DNA from: Rhodocyclaceae bacterium
GTDB lineage: Bacteria; Pseudomonadota; Gammaproteobacteria; Burkholderiales; Rhodocyclaceae
Assembly (NCBI GenBank): GCA_016791105.1
Contig: JAEUNM010000085.1
Span: forward strand, 143,159 to 207,158
DNA length: 64,000 nt
Direction of reading: 5' to 3'
A model generated the notes under the pieces. It did no database searches and was not told the DNA's origin. It saw nothing but the letters and a program-made list of their open reading frames with translations. The position numbers and the translations under genes are program-made. This document shows positions 53,794-64,000 of the stretch, piece after piece. The stretch's first letter is position 1. Every line of letters starts with the position of its first letter.

Positions 53794-54122
53794 CTGCCGT
53801 CCTGCAAACCGAGCAGGCACGCCGAAACCCGTGCAATTCGGGCTGTCGAAGGCCGCGGGCCAGAAATTCATGCGCCGTGCTGCAATGCGTGAAATGTGGA
53901 CAACGTGCAGGAAATTGCGGCAAACTGCGCACTATGAACGATAAAAAGCGGGTTTCTGCCAGCGTGACCTTACGCATTCGCCCCCCGCACTCGTCCTGCT
54001 CGCGCGCTCACGGCGCGTCTCGTTCCCGCGCTGCCTTGGCCTGGCAAGTTGCCACGCGAAGCAGCAGCTTTCGCGCCGGCTGAGCCATCGCGGCCGACAC
54101 TGTCACCCATTTTGGAGCAATC
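53794..54122 (+). other. 329-bp gap between the TlpA-like gene and accB
   Basis: No gene is supported on either strand. Short open frames lack ribosome-binding sites. No trace of aroQ (expected here in many relatives) was recognised. The stretch just before accB probably holds its promoter and leader, but no clear -10/-35 pair stands out. GGAG lies before the accB ATG. Confidence 0.5.
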
Positions 54123-54569
54123 ATGGATTTGCGCAAGCTCAAGAAGCTGATAGACCTCGTCCAGGAAGCCAATATCACGGAACTGGAAGTCAGCGAGGGC
54201 GAAGAACGAGTTCGCATCGCCAAGCAGCCGGCCCCCACGGCTGCCGTGCAAACCCATTACGTGGCGGCGGCACCGGTCGCCGCGGCGCCTGCGGCGGCGC
54301 CAGCGGAAGCCGCAGCCGCCGCGCCGGACACCAGCCAGCATGCCGTCAAGGCGCCGATGGTGGGCACTTTCTATCGTTCGTCTTCGCCCGGCGCCAAGGC
54401 CTTCGTGGAAGTCGGACAGGCGGTCGCGGCCGGGGACACCCTGTGCATCATCGAAGCGATGAAGCTCATGAATGAAATCGAGGCCGACAAGGCCGGCGTG
54501 GTCAAAGCGATACTTGTCGAAAACGGCCAGCCGGTCGAATACGGCCAGCCGCTGGTCATCCTCGCCTAG
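54123..54569 (+). CDS. accB: Biotin carboxyl carrier protein of acetyl-CoA carboxylase
   Basis: A 148-aa protein. It carries biotin between biotin carboxylase and carboxyltransferase in the first step of fatty acid synthesis. N-terminal helical start ([32 protein letters not shown]), an Ala/Pro-rich flexible linker (about 38-72), and a biotinyl domain with [12 protein letters not shown], where K114 is the biotinylated lysine. A thumb loop is present ([14 protein letters not shown]). accC follows 10 bp later. Confidence 0.97.
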   Translation: MDLRKLKKLIDLVQEANITELEVSEGEERVRIAKQPAPTAAVQTHYVAAAPVAAAPAAAPAEAAAAAPDTSQHAVKAPMVGTFYRSSSPGAKAFVEVGQAVAAGDTLCIIEAMKLMNEIEADKAGVVKAILVENGQPVEYGQPLVILA

Positions 54570-54579
54570 GCGGCCACCT

Positions 54580-55947
54580 ATGTTCGGAAAGATTCTGATT
54601 GCCAATCGGGGCGAAATTGCGCTGCGCATTCTGCGCGCCTGCCGCGAACTGGGGGTGCGTACCGTCGCCGTGCATTCGGTGGCGGATTCCGAAGCCAAAT
54701 ACGTAAAGCTTGCCGACGAATCGGTCTGCATCGGCCCGGCGCCATCCGCGCAAAGCTACCTGAACGTACCGGCCATCATCAGCGCCGCCGAGGTGAGCGA
54801 TGCGGAAGCCATCCACCCCGGCTACGGCTTCCTGTCCGAAAACGCGGATTTTGCCGAGCGGGTGGAAAAAAGCGGCTTCGTATTCATCGGCCCGCGCCCG
54901 GAAACCATACGCCTGATGGGCGACAAGGTTTGCGCCAAGGACGCCATGAAAGCCGCCAACGTGCCCTGCGTGCCGGGTTCCGAGGGCGCCCTGCCGGATG
55001 ACGCCAAGGAAATCGTGCGCATTGCGCGCAGCGTCGGTTACCCGGTCATCATCAAGGCCGCGGGCGGTGGCGGCGGGCGCGGCATGCGCGTCGTACATAC
55101 CGAAGCGGCGCTCATCAACGCCGTGCAAACGACACGGGCGGAAGCCCAGGCGGCTTTCAGCAACCCTGAGGTTTACCTCGAAAAATACCTGGAAAACCCG
55201 CGCCACATCGAAATTCAGGTATTGGCGGACAGCCACCGCAATGCGGTCTGGCTGGGCGAACGCGACTGTTCCATGCAGCGCCGTCACCAGAAAGTGATCG
55301 AAGAAGCGCCGGCGCCGGAAATTCAGCGTCGCGTCATCGCCCGCATCGGCGACCGTTGCGCCGAAGCTTGCCGGGCAATCAATTACCGCGGCGCCGGAAC
55401 ATTCGAATTCCTGTACGAGAACAACGAGTTCTATTTCATCGAAATGAACACGCGGGTGCAGGTCGAACATCCCGTCACGGAACTCGTGACCGGCGTGGAT
55501 ATCGTGCAGGAGCAGATTCGCGTCGCGGCGGGCGAAAAATTGCGCCTGCGTCAGCGCGACATCGAAATGCGCGGCCATGCCATCGAATGCCGCATCAATG
55601 CCGAAGACCCGTTCAAATTCACGCCCAGCCCCGGCAAAATCCATACCTATCATCCGCCCGGCGGCCCCGGCATTCGCGTCGATTCGCACGTCTATCAGGG
55701 CTACACCGTGCCGCCGCACTACGATTCCATGGTCGGCAAGGTGATCGCCTATGGCGATACGCGCGACCAGGCGATACGGCGCATGCGCATCGCGCTGTCG
55801 GAAATGATCGTCGAGGGCATCAAAACCAATATTCCGCTGCACCAGGACTTGCTGCAGGACGCGCGCTTTCTGACCGGCGGCACCAGCATTCACTACCTCG
55901 AACAGAAGTTGGCGGCGCGACACGAGGCGAACAAAGGCAATTCGTGA
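54580..55947 (+). CDS. accC: Biotin carboxylase AccC
   Basis: A 455-aa ATP-grasp enzyme that carboxylates biotin on AccB. N-terminal [23 protein letters not shown] loop [14 protein letters not shown] near 160, catalytic [14 protein letters not shown] and [17 protein letters not shown], and the active-site stretch [16 protein letters not shown] near 287. A C-terminal domain follows. Length equals the family norm. Its stop overlaps the prmA GTG start (GTGA), so the two are coupled. Confidence 0.97.
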   Translation: MFGKILIANRGEIALRILRACRELGVRTVAVHSVADSEAKYVKLADESVCIGPAPSAQSYLNVPAIISAAEVSDAEAIHPGYGFLSENADFAERVEKSGFVFIGPRPETIRLMGDKVCAKDAMKAANVPCVPGSEGALPDDAKEIVRIARSVGYPVIIKAAGGGGGRGMRVVHTEAALINAVQTTRAEAQAAFSNPEVYLEKYLENPRHIEIQVLADSHRNAVWLGERDCSMQRRHQKVIEEAPAPEIQRRVIARIGDRCAEACRAINYRGAGTFEFLYENNEFYFIEMNTRVQVEHPVTELVTGVDIVQEQIRVAAGEKLRLRQRDIEMRGHAIECRINAEDPFKFTPSPGKIHTYHPPGGPGIRVDSHVYQGYTVPPHYDSMVGKVIAYGDTRDQAIRRMRIALSEMIVEGIKTNIPLHQDLLQDARFLTGGTSIHYLEQKLAARHEANKGNS

Positions 55948-56855
55948 GCACGGACTGGCAAAGCGTCGCGCTTCTGGCACGCTCGGACACGGCCGAAGCG
56001 CTGTCCGACGCCTTGCTCGAACTGGGTGCCTTGTCGGTAAGCATCGAGGACGCGGACGCCGGTACCGAGCGGGAATGCGCCCAATACGGCGAGCCTGGCG
56101 AAAAACTGCAGGCGGTGTGGCCCACCAGCCGCGTCATCGCGCTATTCGCGGCGGGCGCCGAACTGGCGCCCGCGGTGGCGGCCGCGGCGGAAGCGGCCGG
56201 CTTGCAACAGCCGCCCGCCTACACCACGGAAGTGGTGGAAGAACAGGACTGGGTGCGCCGCACCCAATCCCAGTTCGATCCCATCCCCATCACCGAAAAA
56301 CTGTGGATCGTCCCGTCCTGGCACCACGCGCCGGACCCGCAGGCGGTCAATATCGTGCTCGACCCCGGTCTGGCTTTCGGCACCGGCAGCCATCCCACCA
56401 CCCGCCTGTGCCTGGAATGGCTCAGCGCCCAGGTCAAAGGCGGCGAGCGGGTACTCGACTACGGTTGCGGTTCCGGCATTCTTGCCATCGTGGCGGCAAA
56501 ATTGGGCGCCGCCCGCGTACTCGCCACCGACATCGACCCGCTGGCGCTGCAGGCGGCGGCTGCCAATGCGGCGCAAAATGCGGCCCCCATCGCGCTGGCC
56601 GATGCGGCATCGCCCTTGCCGGATAGCGCGGCGGGGTTCGACCTGGTGGTCGCCAACATCCTGGCCAACCCGCTGTGCGTGCTGGCGCCCATCCTGCTGG
56701 GCGCGGTACGTCCGGGCGGGCGCCTCGCCTTGTCCGGCGTGCTGCAAACCCAGGTCGATCAGGTATGCACGGCCTACGCGGCCGGATGCCGGCTCGAAGT
56801 GCGTGCCGCGCGCGACGGCTGGGTGCTGCTGGAAGGCTTGCGGCTGCCATGCTGA
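55944..56855 (+). CDS. prmA: Ribosomal protein L11 methyltransferase PrmA
   Basis: A 303-aa SAM-dependent methyltransferase that trimethylates ribosomal protein L11. N-terminal L11-recognition domain (about 1-60), then linker ([16 protein letters not shown]), [14 protein letters not shown] near 130, the SAM-binding [12 protein letters not shown] near 170, and [10 protein letters not shown] with the N-I-L active-site motif near 235. It starts with GTG at 55944, overlapping the accC stop. The next gene begins 7 nt before its end. Confidence 0.94.
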   Translation: MSTDWQSVALLARSDTAEALSDALLELGALSVSIEDADAGTERECAQYGEPGEKLQAVWPTSRVIALFAAGAELAPAVAAAAEAAGLQQPPAYTTEVVEEQDWVRRTQSQFDPIPITEKLWIVPSWHHAPDPQAVNIVLDPGLAFGTGSHPTTRLCLEWLSAQVKGGERVLDYGCGSGILAIVAAKLGAARVLATDIDPLALQAAAANAAQNAAPIALADAASPLPDSAAGFDLVVANILANPLCVLAPILLGAVRPGGRLALSGVLQTQVDQVCTAYAAGCRLEVRAARDGWVLLEGLRLPC

Positions 56856-57874
56856 CCCGCTGTCCGGCCTGCGCAACCACATTCCGCATCACCCCGGCGC
56901 AGTTGCGCGCGCGCCGCGGTCAGGTACGCTGCGGCCGCTGCCGGGCGATTTTCGATGCGCTGGACGAGCTGTCCGACGAAGCCGCGCCCGAGCCGGCGCA
57001 AACGCCCGCCGGCGACCTTTCCACAGCCATGCCCGCCCCGGCGTTGGCAAGCCGCGAAGCCCAGCCGCCCGTGCAGCAGGCGGCAGTTCGGGGGCCACGC
57101 AATTACGTCGCACACCGAACCGCAGCGCCACCGGCAGACAATGCACCTGCCGCAATTCCGCCCGAAGTACGCGCCGAAGTGCTGCCGGACGTCCCATCCG
57201 TGGTGGAAATTCCGCCGCCCGCCGCAGATCCGGTCGGGCTTGTCTCCCGGGACGCCGCGGGCGGACCCACCACTGCATCGGCAGAATTGCCATCCGATAA
57301 GCCGCTGCCGGTTGGCCCGGCTGGCGTAGCGGAGGATGACCATACCCCGGCGCATGTCGCCGCGGAGACGGCAGCAGAAGCGGAGAACCTGTCCGTGCCG
57401 CGGCGAAGCGGCGGCTTTTTTTGGGGCGTGCTGGCCTTGCTGGCGGCCAGCGCCCTGGCCGGGCAGGCGGCCATACACTGGCGCGCAGAACTGGCGCAGA
57501 AAGTTCCGGCCACGCGCAAGGCGCTGGAGTCGGCCTGCGCCTATCTGGGCTGTACGGTCGGCCTGCCGCGCGACACCGAAGCGCTATCCATCGAAACGTC
57601 GGACATGCAGTTCGACGGGCCGCGCCTGCGCTTGAGCGCCAGTCTGCGCAATCGCGCGCACCACGTGCAGGAATGGCCCAGCCTTTATCTCACCTTGACG
57701 GATACGGCCGATCGAGCCGTGGTGCGCCGCGTGCTCACGCCTGGCGATTACCTGTCGCCAGACCAGGACGTCGCGGCCGGCTTTCCGGCCGACGGCGAAA
57801 TTGCCGTGAATCTGCTGCTGGATACCTCCGGCGTCGCCGCCGCCGGCTACCGCTTATACCTGTTCCACCCCTGA
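56849..57874 (+). CDS. Zinc-ribbon and DUF3426 membrane protein
   Basis: A 341-aa protein. The N-terminal MJ0042-type zinc ribbon has C5-x2-C8 and C28-x2-C31. A long Pro/Ala-rich, probably disordered linker runs from about 45 to 185. One TM helix lies near 190-210 (FFWGVLALLAASALAGQAAI). A C-terminal periplasmic DUF3426 domain follows (LSIETSDMQFDGPRLRLSASLRNRA, PSLYLTLTDTADRAVVRRVLTPGDYL). The function is unknown. The start overlaps prmA by 7 nt, and this prmA-DUF3426 pairing is common in betaproteobacteria. Confidence 0.88.
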   Translation: MLTRCPACATTFRITPAQLRARRGQVRCGRCRAIFDALDELSDEAAPEPAQTPAGDLSTAMPAPALASREAQPPVQQAAVRGPRNYVAHRTAAPPADNAPAAIPPEVRAEVLPDVPSVVEIPPPAADPVGLVSRDAAGGPTTASAELPSDKPLPVGPAGVAEDDHTPAHVAAETAAEAENLSVPRRSGGFFWGVLALLAASALAGQAAIHWRAELAQKVPATRKALESACAYLGCTVGLPRDTEALSIETSDMQFDGPRLRLSASLRNRAHHVQEWPSLYLTLTDTADRAVVRRVLTPGDYLSPDQDVAAGFPADGEIAVNLLLDTSGVAAAGYRLYLFHP

Positions 57875-58081
57875 TCGCCTCATCCCGCATTTGCGCACGG
57901 CAAATGGCTTGCGCGGGCACGAGCGGCGCGGCCCAAAACGGTACAATCCACGCCGCGGGCGACGAGCGCAGGTTGAAACCAACAGTATTCCTTCCGCCCG
58001 CACTGTGACCTGAGTGCCGCGCAAGCGCGCTTTTGGCGCCAGGTTCAGAATTGCGCGCGTCGACAACACACGGAGAATTTC

Positions 58082-58582
58082 ATGGCAACAGTTACCCTTG
58101 CAGGCAACACGATACATTTGGCCGGACAGTTTCCGAAGCCGGGCGATAGCGCCCCGGCATTCAGCCTGGTCGGCACCGATCTGGCCGACGTCACGCTGAA
58201 AAATTATGCGGGCAAGCGCAAAGTGCTCAACATCGTCCCCAGTCTGGATACCCCCACCTGTCAGGCCTCCACGCGCAAATTCAACGCCAGCGCGTCCGAC
58301 CTGCCGAATACCGTGGTGCTGGTCATTTCCGCCGATCTGCCGTTCGCCATGAAGCGCTTTTGCTCGACCGAAGGTCTGGACAATGTGGTGTCCCTGTCCA
58401 CCATGCGCGGCCGCGAATTCATGACCAATTACGGCGTGGAAATCGTCGATGGTCCGCTCGCCGGCCTGACCGCGCGTGCCGTGGTGGTGCTGGACGAAAA
58501 TGATGCCGTGCTGCATGCGCAACTGGTTCCGGAAATCAAGGACGAGCCGAACTACGACGCGGCATTGAAATCCCTCGCCTGA
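58082..58582 (+). CDS. tpx: Thiol peroxidase Tpx
   Basis: A 166-aa atypical 2-Cys peroxiredoxin that reduces hydroperoxides with thioredoxin. Seen: [25 protein letters not shown], the peroxidatic C60 in [15 protein letters not shown], and the resolving C94 in [12 protein letters not shown]. The remaining motif is [35 protein letters not shown] lies 9 nt before the ATG. Its own promoter may use TACAAT near 57942, without a clear -35. Confidence 0.96.
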   Translation: MATVTLAGNTIHLAGQFPKPGDSAPAFSLVGTDLADVTLKNYAGKRKVLNIVPSLDTPTCQASTRKFNASASDLPNTVVLVISADLPFAMKRFCSTEGLDNVVSLSTMRGREFMTNYGVEIVDGPLAGLTARAVVVLDENDAVLHAQLVPEIKDEPNYDAALKSLA

Positions 58583-58906
58583 TCCCCGCCGGCGCGGCAA
58601 TCGCCGCGTCCGCAGCGGCCGGCATGCCTGCCGGCCGCGCGCCAGTGGCGGCCCGCTCCGCCACCGGCCAACCTTCTCCCCGCTACCTGCGGCAGCCTCC
58701 GGCGCCGCGCCGTAGCCATCGCCCCGCATAAAAGCCTATCCATCACCTTCCGGCATGTCGGGTGCTACAATCAAAGTGCCCGTTCAAACTTGCCGCATCG
58801 GTTCGGCGCTCGCAACCAGGCCTGAAAGCAAAGCCTGCGCAGAGTTCCAGGGCAAAAAAACCAGAAGAAGCCGGCCAATGCGGGCTCGTGGGGTCAGGGA
58901 AGCATC
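58583..58906 (+). other. 324-bp gap with a perfect hairpin and an extended -10 promoter
   Basis: After tpx, 58615-58638 forms a perfect 10-bp stem (GCGGCCGGCA/TGCCGGCCGC) with a TGCC loop. It has no T-run, so it is a weak terminator candidate. At 58763-58771, TG-C-TACAAT is an extended -10 element, 135 bp before the TetR start, which leaves a long leader. No gene is supported within the gap. Confidence 0.5.
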
Positions 58907-59584
58907 GTGGAACCAATACAGCGACGTCGCGGCAGTCATGCGCGCGCGGCCGCCGGCAGCGCGCATGAGCGGCTGGCCGGGCGCCCGAGCGCGCTTGACG
59001 CTAGAGAAATTCACGCCGACATTCTGTGCGCCGCGCGGGCGGCATTCATAGATTGCGGCTACGCCGGGGCCGGCATCGAACAGATTGCGCGCGCCGGCAA
59101 GGTCGCCAAAATCACCGTGTACCGCCGCTTCGGCGGCAAGCAGCACCTGTTCGAGGAGGTTGCGGCACAAGCGCTGCAATCCACGCACGAATGTTTCCGG
59201 TGCAGCCTGGAAACCGGCTCCGGCCTGCGCCCCGCGCTCGAACACATCGTGGCCAAAATTGACATCTGGGCGCGCGACGCCGCGCTACAGGACATTCTGC
59301 GGCTGGTCGCCCGCGAAGCGCAGCTCTTCCCCGCGCTCGCTGCACGCCTGCAGGGGGAACTGGATCACCTGATCGACGGACTCAACCGGCAAATCGCCAG
59401 CTGGCAGGCGCAGGGCTGCATCCACGCCGGCGACACGCGCCTGGCGGCGCGGCAACTGGTGACATTGGCAGCAAGTTGCGTGGATAAATTACTGCAGCCG
59501 GCGGAACGCGTAAGCGCCGAAAAATGGCAATCCGCCGTGGTGGAATTGCTGCTGCAGACCTGGTGCCCGGCCTATCCGGCCTAG
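58907..59584 (+). CDS. TetR/AcrR family transcriptional regulator
   Basis: A 225-aa protein. An unusually long basic N-terminal extension (about 1-33) precedes the TetR HTH: ILCAARAAFIDCGYAGAGIEQIARAGKVAKITVYRRFGGKQHLFEEV (residues about 38-85). The ligand-binding half is helical and resembles the AefR-like C-terminal type. It starts with GTG at 58907, with AGGGA 6 nt upstream. No obvious efflux or target gene lies beside it, so the ligand and target are unknown. Confidence 0.87.
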   Translation: MEPIQRRRGSHARAAAGSAHERLAGRPSALDAREIHADILCAARAAFIDCGYAGAGIEQIARAGKVAKITVYRRFGGKQHLFEEVAAQALQSTHECFRCSLETGSGLRPALEHIVAKIDIWARDAALQDILRLVAREAQLFPALAARLQGELDHLIDGLNRQIASWQAQGCIHAGDTRLAARQLVTLAASCVDKLLQPAERVSAEKWQSAVVELLLQTWCPAYPA

Positions 59585-59621
59585 TCGCTCCGGGGCGGGC
59601 GGCCGCCCACTGCAAGCGTGC

Positions 59622-61266
<1,645 letters not shown>

Positions 61267-61289
61267 TGTGGCGCGCCATTCGCGCGGCC

Positions 61290-61925
61290 TCAGCGGAAAT
61301 TGCCGGCGGTGCCGTCCAGCCAGCTACCCAGCGTGGCTTCCGCCTCTTCGATGCCGCTGCGCTTGAGGCTGGAAAAAAGCTGCGCCGTATTACCGGGCCC
61401 GAAAGCCGCCAGCTTGCTGCGCGTATTGCGCAAAGTTTCGGTCTGTTCCATGCGCGACAGCTTGTCTGCTTTGGTAAGCAGGCAATGCACCGGCAACTGG
61501 CGCGGGCCGAACCAGTGCAGCATTTGCAGATCGAGCTTGGTGAGCGGGCGGCGCGCGTCCATCACCAATACCAGGCCGGCCAGCGCTTCGCGTTTGGCCA
61601 GATAGCGTTCGAGCAACATGCCCCAGCGCCGCTGCACCTCCGGCGGCACGTCGGCATAGCCATAACCGGGCAAATCGGTCAGGAAGGCGCCGTTGCGCAG
61701 TTCGAAATAATTGATGAGCTGCGTGCGGCCGGGCGTTTTGCTCACGAAGGCCAGACGCTTTTCGCCTACCAGCGTATTGATTGCGCTCGACTTGCCGGCA
61801 TTGGAGCGCCCCGCAAAGGCGATTTCCGCGCCACGCGGGCGCGGCAGCTTGGCCGGGTCTGCCACCGAGGTGACGAAATTGGCGTGCGCAAAAAGTCGGG
61901 TGTTGCTTTCGGGTTGGTTCGACAC
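61290..61925 (-). CDS. engB: Ribosome biogenesis GTP-binding protein EngB (YsxC/YihA)
   Basis: A 211-aa small GTPase for large-subunit assembly. G1 GRSNAGKSSAINTL near 42, switch region SKTPGRTQLINYFEL, G3 DLPGYGYADVP, G4 TKADKLSR near 150, and G5-like LFSSLKRSG. The GTG at 61925 (V-S-N-Q) gives family length. The frame stays open to 62036, which would lie across the cytochrome c4 promoter. No clear ribosome-binding site is seen, so the start is uncertain. It is divergent from cytochrome c4. Confidence 0.94.
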   Translation of the reverse strand: MSNQPESNTRLFAHANFVTSVADPAKLPRPRGAEIAFAGRSNAGKSSAINTLVGEKRLAFVSKTPGRTQLINYFELRNGAFLTDLPGYGYADVPPEVQRRWGMLLERYLAKREALAGLVLVMDARRPLTKLDLQMLHWFGPRQLPVHCLLTKADKLSRMEQTETLRNTRSKLAAFGPGNTAQLFSSLKRSGIEEAEATLGSWLDGTAGNFR

Positions 61926-62024
61926 GGGAAGGGATACAAATGGGGGTCCGCGGACCGAAGGGGAGGCATCTCGTTGCGGTATACTAGCAAGTTTGTTGCC
62001 AATAACGCTTCCCAGAGGATTGCC

Positions 62025-62660
62025 ATGCTCAAGCACGTCCTGTTTGCCGCACTTTCTCTAGCAGTTGGGGTCGCACACGCCTCCGAAGAAGCTGCCGCAG
62101 CCGATCCGGCGAAGGCCAAACCCCTCGTCGACCAAATGTGCGGGGCCTGCCACGGTCCTGACGGCAACAGCCCGGTTCCGGTGAACCCCAAACTTGCCGG
62201 ACAGTTTCCGGAATACATTTACAAACAGCTCAGTAACTTCAAGTCCAAGGACGGCAAGCCTGCGGAACGCGCCAACCCCATCATGGGCGGTATGGCTGCC
62301 GGCCTCAGCGACCAGGACATGAAAAATCTCGCCGCGTATTTCGGCGGCCAAACCCTCAAGCCCGAACAGGCCAAGGGCGACAAGGAAAGCATCGATCTGG
62401 GCCAGAAACTGTGGCGCGGCGGTGACGCATCGCGTCATCTGCCCGCTTGCGCAGGCTGCCACGGCCCGGCCGGTGCCGGCATCCCGGCGCAATTCCCGCG
62501 CCTGGCAGGCCAGTACGCCGATTACACCGAAGCGCAGTTGAAAGCTTTCCGCAATGGCGACCGCGCCAACGATCCGGCGCAAATGATGCGCGTGATCGCC
62601 TCCAAGATGTCCGACAAGGAAATCAAGGCGGTGGCCGATTACGTGGCCGGCCTGCGCTAA
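62025..62660 (+). CDS. Cytochrome c4 (diheme)
   Basis: A 211-aa periplasmic electron carrier. It has a signal peptide (cleavage after AHAS). Two class I cytochrome domains: C39-x-x-C42-H43 (MCGACHG) with distal Met in NPIMGGMAAGL, and CAGCHG near residue 145 with distal Met in MMRVIASKM. Each domain ends with a helix (NLAAYFGG, AVADYVAGL). Cytochrome c4 usually supplies electrons to terminal oxidases. AGAGGA lies 5 nt before the ATG, and TATACT (61980-61985) is a plausible -10. It is divergent from engB, an arrangement common in the group. Confidence 0.95.
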   Translation: MLKHVLFAALSLAVGVAHASEEAAAADPAKAKPLVDQMCGACHGPDGNSPVPVNPKLAGQFPEYIYKQLSNFKSKDGKPAERANPIMGGMAAGLSDQDMKNLAAYFGGQTLKPEQAKGDKESIDLGQKLWRGGDASRHLPACAGCHGPAGAGIPAQFPRLAGQYADYTEAQLKAFRNGDRANDPAQMMRVIASKMSDKEIKAVADYVAGLR

Positions 62661-62685
62661 ACCTGCACAGGGTCTACGCAGCACG

Positions 62686-62717
62686 AAAAAGAGGCGGCTT
62701 GGCCGCCTCTTTTTTTA
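62686..62717 (+). terminator. Intrinsic terminator after cytochrome c4
   Basis: AAAAAGAGGCGGC TT GGCCGCCTCTTTTTTT: a GC-rich stem with an A-run before and T-run after, starting 25 bp after the stop. The following 170 bp up to the transposase remnant hold no gene. Confidence 0.9.
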
Positions 62718-62889
62718 TCCCTGCCCGACGCAGCCCACCCCAGTAAGCCGGCGTCGCACGCTCCAGCCAGATTTCGGCCGCCATGCCGCGGCCACTCGCG
62801 GCAGGCTGATTTGCCGCACCGCGCACATAATTCAACGCGGCGCCTTCGCGGCCAGCCCGGCCCTGCCTCAAAGGGCTATCGCATGAATG

Positions 62890-64000
62890 TTATACAAGAC
62901 CAAACAGGTGTGCGCGATAGGAGTCGGAAGTGGCGGCGATAAGGCGTCGAACCTTGATGCCGCCTTTGCGGGGATGGGATCAAGGCGGATGAGGTTCATG
63001 GTGATATGTTTGAGGAGAGCGGTTGCGTGCGGCATGGCCGGTGAGGGCGCGCATTTGATCGTCGCCGAAGACGACATCCATACACCAATGAAGGCTGTTT
63101 TCGACCGCCCAATGCTGGCGAATGGCGCCAGCGATGCGCGTCGCATCGGCAGGAGGGCTGCTGATGTAGAAGCGGCGCTCAAATGAGGTTTTGCCGCGAA
63201 TGAGGCGTTCGGCTTCAATGACCACGAAACTCTTGAGGTCGGCCCATTGCTCGGGCTTGTACAGGCAGTCGAGCTGATTGAACGCGAAGCAACGGCGGGT
63301 CTCGATGCTGCCATGCCCTTTTCGACGGACTCGAAGGACTTGAGTGGGGTTTCGTCGGGAGCGATGCGGAAGCTGTCGTAGAAGTCGCGCAATGATTCAG
63401 CCGGCGTCGGATGCTGGTCCTTGACCGACAGGACGTAGTCGGCACGACAATCCCGAATCGTCTGCGCAATGTCGACCTGGGTGCCCATCGCATCAATGGT
63501 CACCATGCAGCCATCCAGTGCGAGGGTTTGCAGCAGGGCGGGAATGGCTGTGATCTCGTTCGACTTGGCCGCCGTCGCCGTCTGCCCCATCACCAAACCC
63601 GCGCCCGCGGCAAACGCACTGACCCCTATGCAGCGCCGTTGCATCCACCTTGCCAGAGCGGCGACTGGTTTTGCCATCAATTGCCACCACAGCATCCAGC
63701 CCCAGCGCTGGCAAAACAGTTCCCACCCTACGCCGAAACGCCGCCTCGAATTCATCCGGTCGGATCAGGCCGAACAGCCGACCCAAGGTGTCGTGCGAGG
63801 GAATCCCGTGTTCAAGCTTGAGGTATTGACGAAATCAGTCCAGTTTCTCATTCGCCCATGCCTCCATCTCTACGAAGGTGTCTGCCCCCGCCAAAACGGC
63901 GCTGACTGCGACCACCAATACTTCCACCAGGTCATACCGCGTCTTCTTTGCCTGCCGCGGGTCCGCGATCGATACGAATACATCCGCCAAGCTCAACCCG
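62890..64000 (-). pseudogene. ISAs1-family transposase, broken by stop and frameshifts, runs off the window
   Basis: Reading the minus strand from the window end, pieces of one DDE transposase appear in order. First is LADVFVSIADPRQAKKTRYDL ... KLD, then an in-frame TGA at 63837-63835 where Trp is expected, then FRQYLKLEHGIPSHDTLGRLFG ... AIDGKTSRRSGK. Next come AFAAGAGLVMGQTATAAKSNEI ... VSVKDQHPTPAE in another frame, IEAERLIRGKTSFERRFYISS ... HWCMDVVFGDDQMRAL in a third, and a tail ending at a TAA at 62892-62890. At least three frameshifts (near 63640, 63310 and 63020) plus the stop make it inactive. The IS end is probably near 62872 (AGGGCTATCGCATG). The 5' end is outside the window. Confidence 0.85.

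Noticed and set aside
58615..58638. Intrinsic terminator after tpx
   Set aside because: The hairpin is perfect but there is no T-run. It is noted in the gap entry only.

Overview
The window is a chromosomal segment of a GC-rich betaproteobacterium. The evidence is the rpsU-yqeY-dnaG-rpoD order, the ctaC-ctaD-(41-aa assembly ORF)-ctaG-DUF2970-ctaE cytochrome oxidase cluster followed by a SURF1-ctaA-ctaB-SCO block, the tlpA/accB/accC/prmA/DUF3426 run, Mg-type HemB and a cytochrome c4. A 3-hydroxybutyrate oligomer hydrolase suggests polyhydroxybutyrate metabolism. I cannot name the genus. Most of the window is housekeeping and tightly packed, with many 1-4 nt stop/start overlaps. Layout: 1-2.3 kb, end of a DUF4399 gene, folB, plsY, tsaD. 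2.3-7.1 kb, macromolecular synthesis operon (rpsU, yqeY, dnaG, rpoD) with a -10/-35 promoter and a terminator. 7.1-14.6 kb, dacB and a signalling block: a response regulator/PP2C phosphatase/anti-sigma-type kinase fusion, a small membrane protein, a Ser/Thr kinase, an OmpA-like lipoprotein and a LapA-like protein. 15.3-17.5 kb, 3HB-oligomer hydrolase. 17.5-20.6 kb, an accessory islet with palindromic and tandem repeats around an HTH-HATPase-DUF4325 protein whose start is preceded by three TTTACAA boxes spaced exactly 22 bp apart. 20.6-24.5 kb, metH, preceded by a SAM-II type riboswitch, a terminator-like hairpin and a good promoter. 24.5-29.7 kb, a TIR-TM-Sel1 protein, a pRiA4b ORF-3-like protein with a small partner ORF, and an active/inactive M16 peptidase pair. 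29.9-33.6 kb, ftsY-ftsE-ftsX and a Crp/Fnr regulator. 33.6-38.4 kb, small proteins, crcB-DUF190, a probable Fur-controlled cupredoxin-FTR1-outer-membrane-barrel iron operon, and a lone pseudopilin. 38.6-41.7 kb, dsbB, a NYN-LOTUS protein, and rpoH behind a perfect CIRCE element. 41.7-51.1 kb, the aa3-type cytochrome oxidase structural and assembly genes. 51.2-60.1 kb, mpl, tlpA-like, accBC, prmA, DUF3426, tpx, a TetR regulator and DUF4124. 60-62.7 kb, hemB, a candidate small RNA with an anti-Shine-Dalgarno loop, engB and cytochrome c4. 62.9 kb to the end, a decayed ISAs1-family transposase running off the window. No tRNA, rRNA or CRISPR array was recognised. The best leads are the candidate sRNA between hemB and engB, the SAM-II riboswitch of metH, and the phased TTTACAA array before the HTH-HATPase-STAS-like gene.
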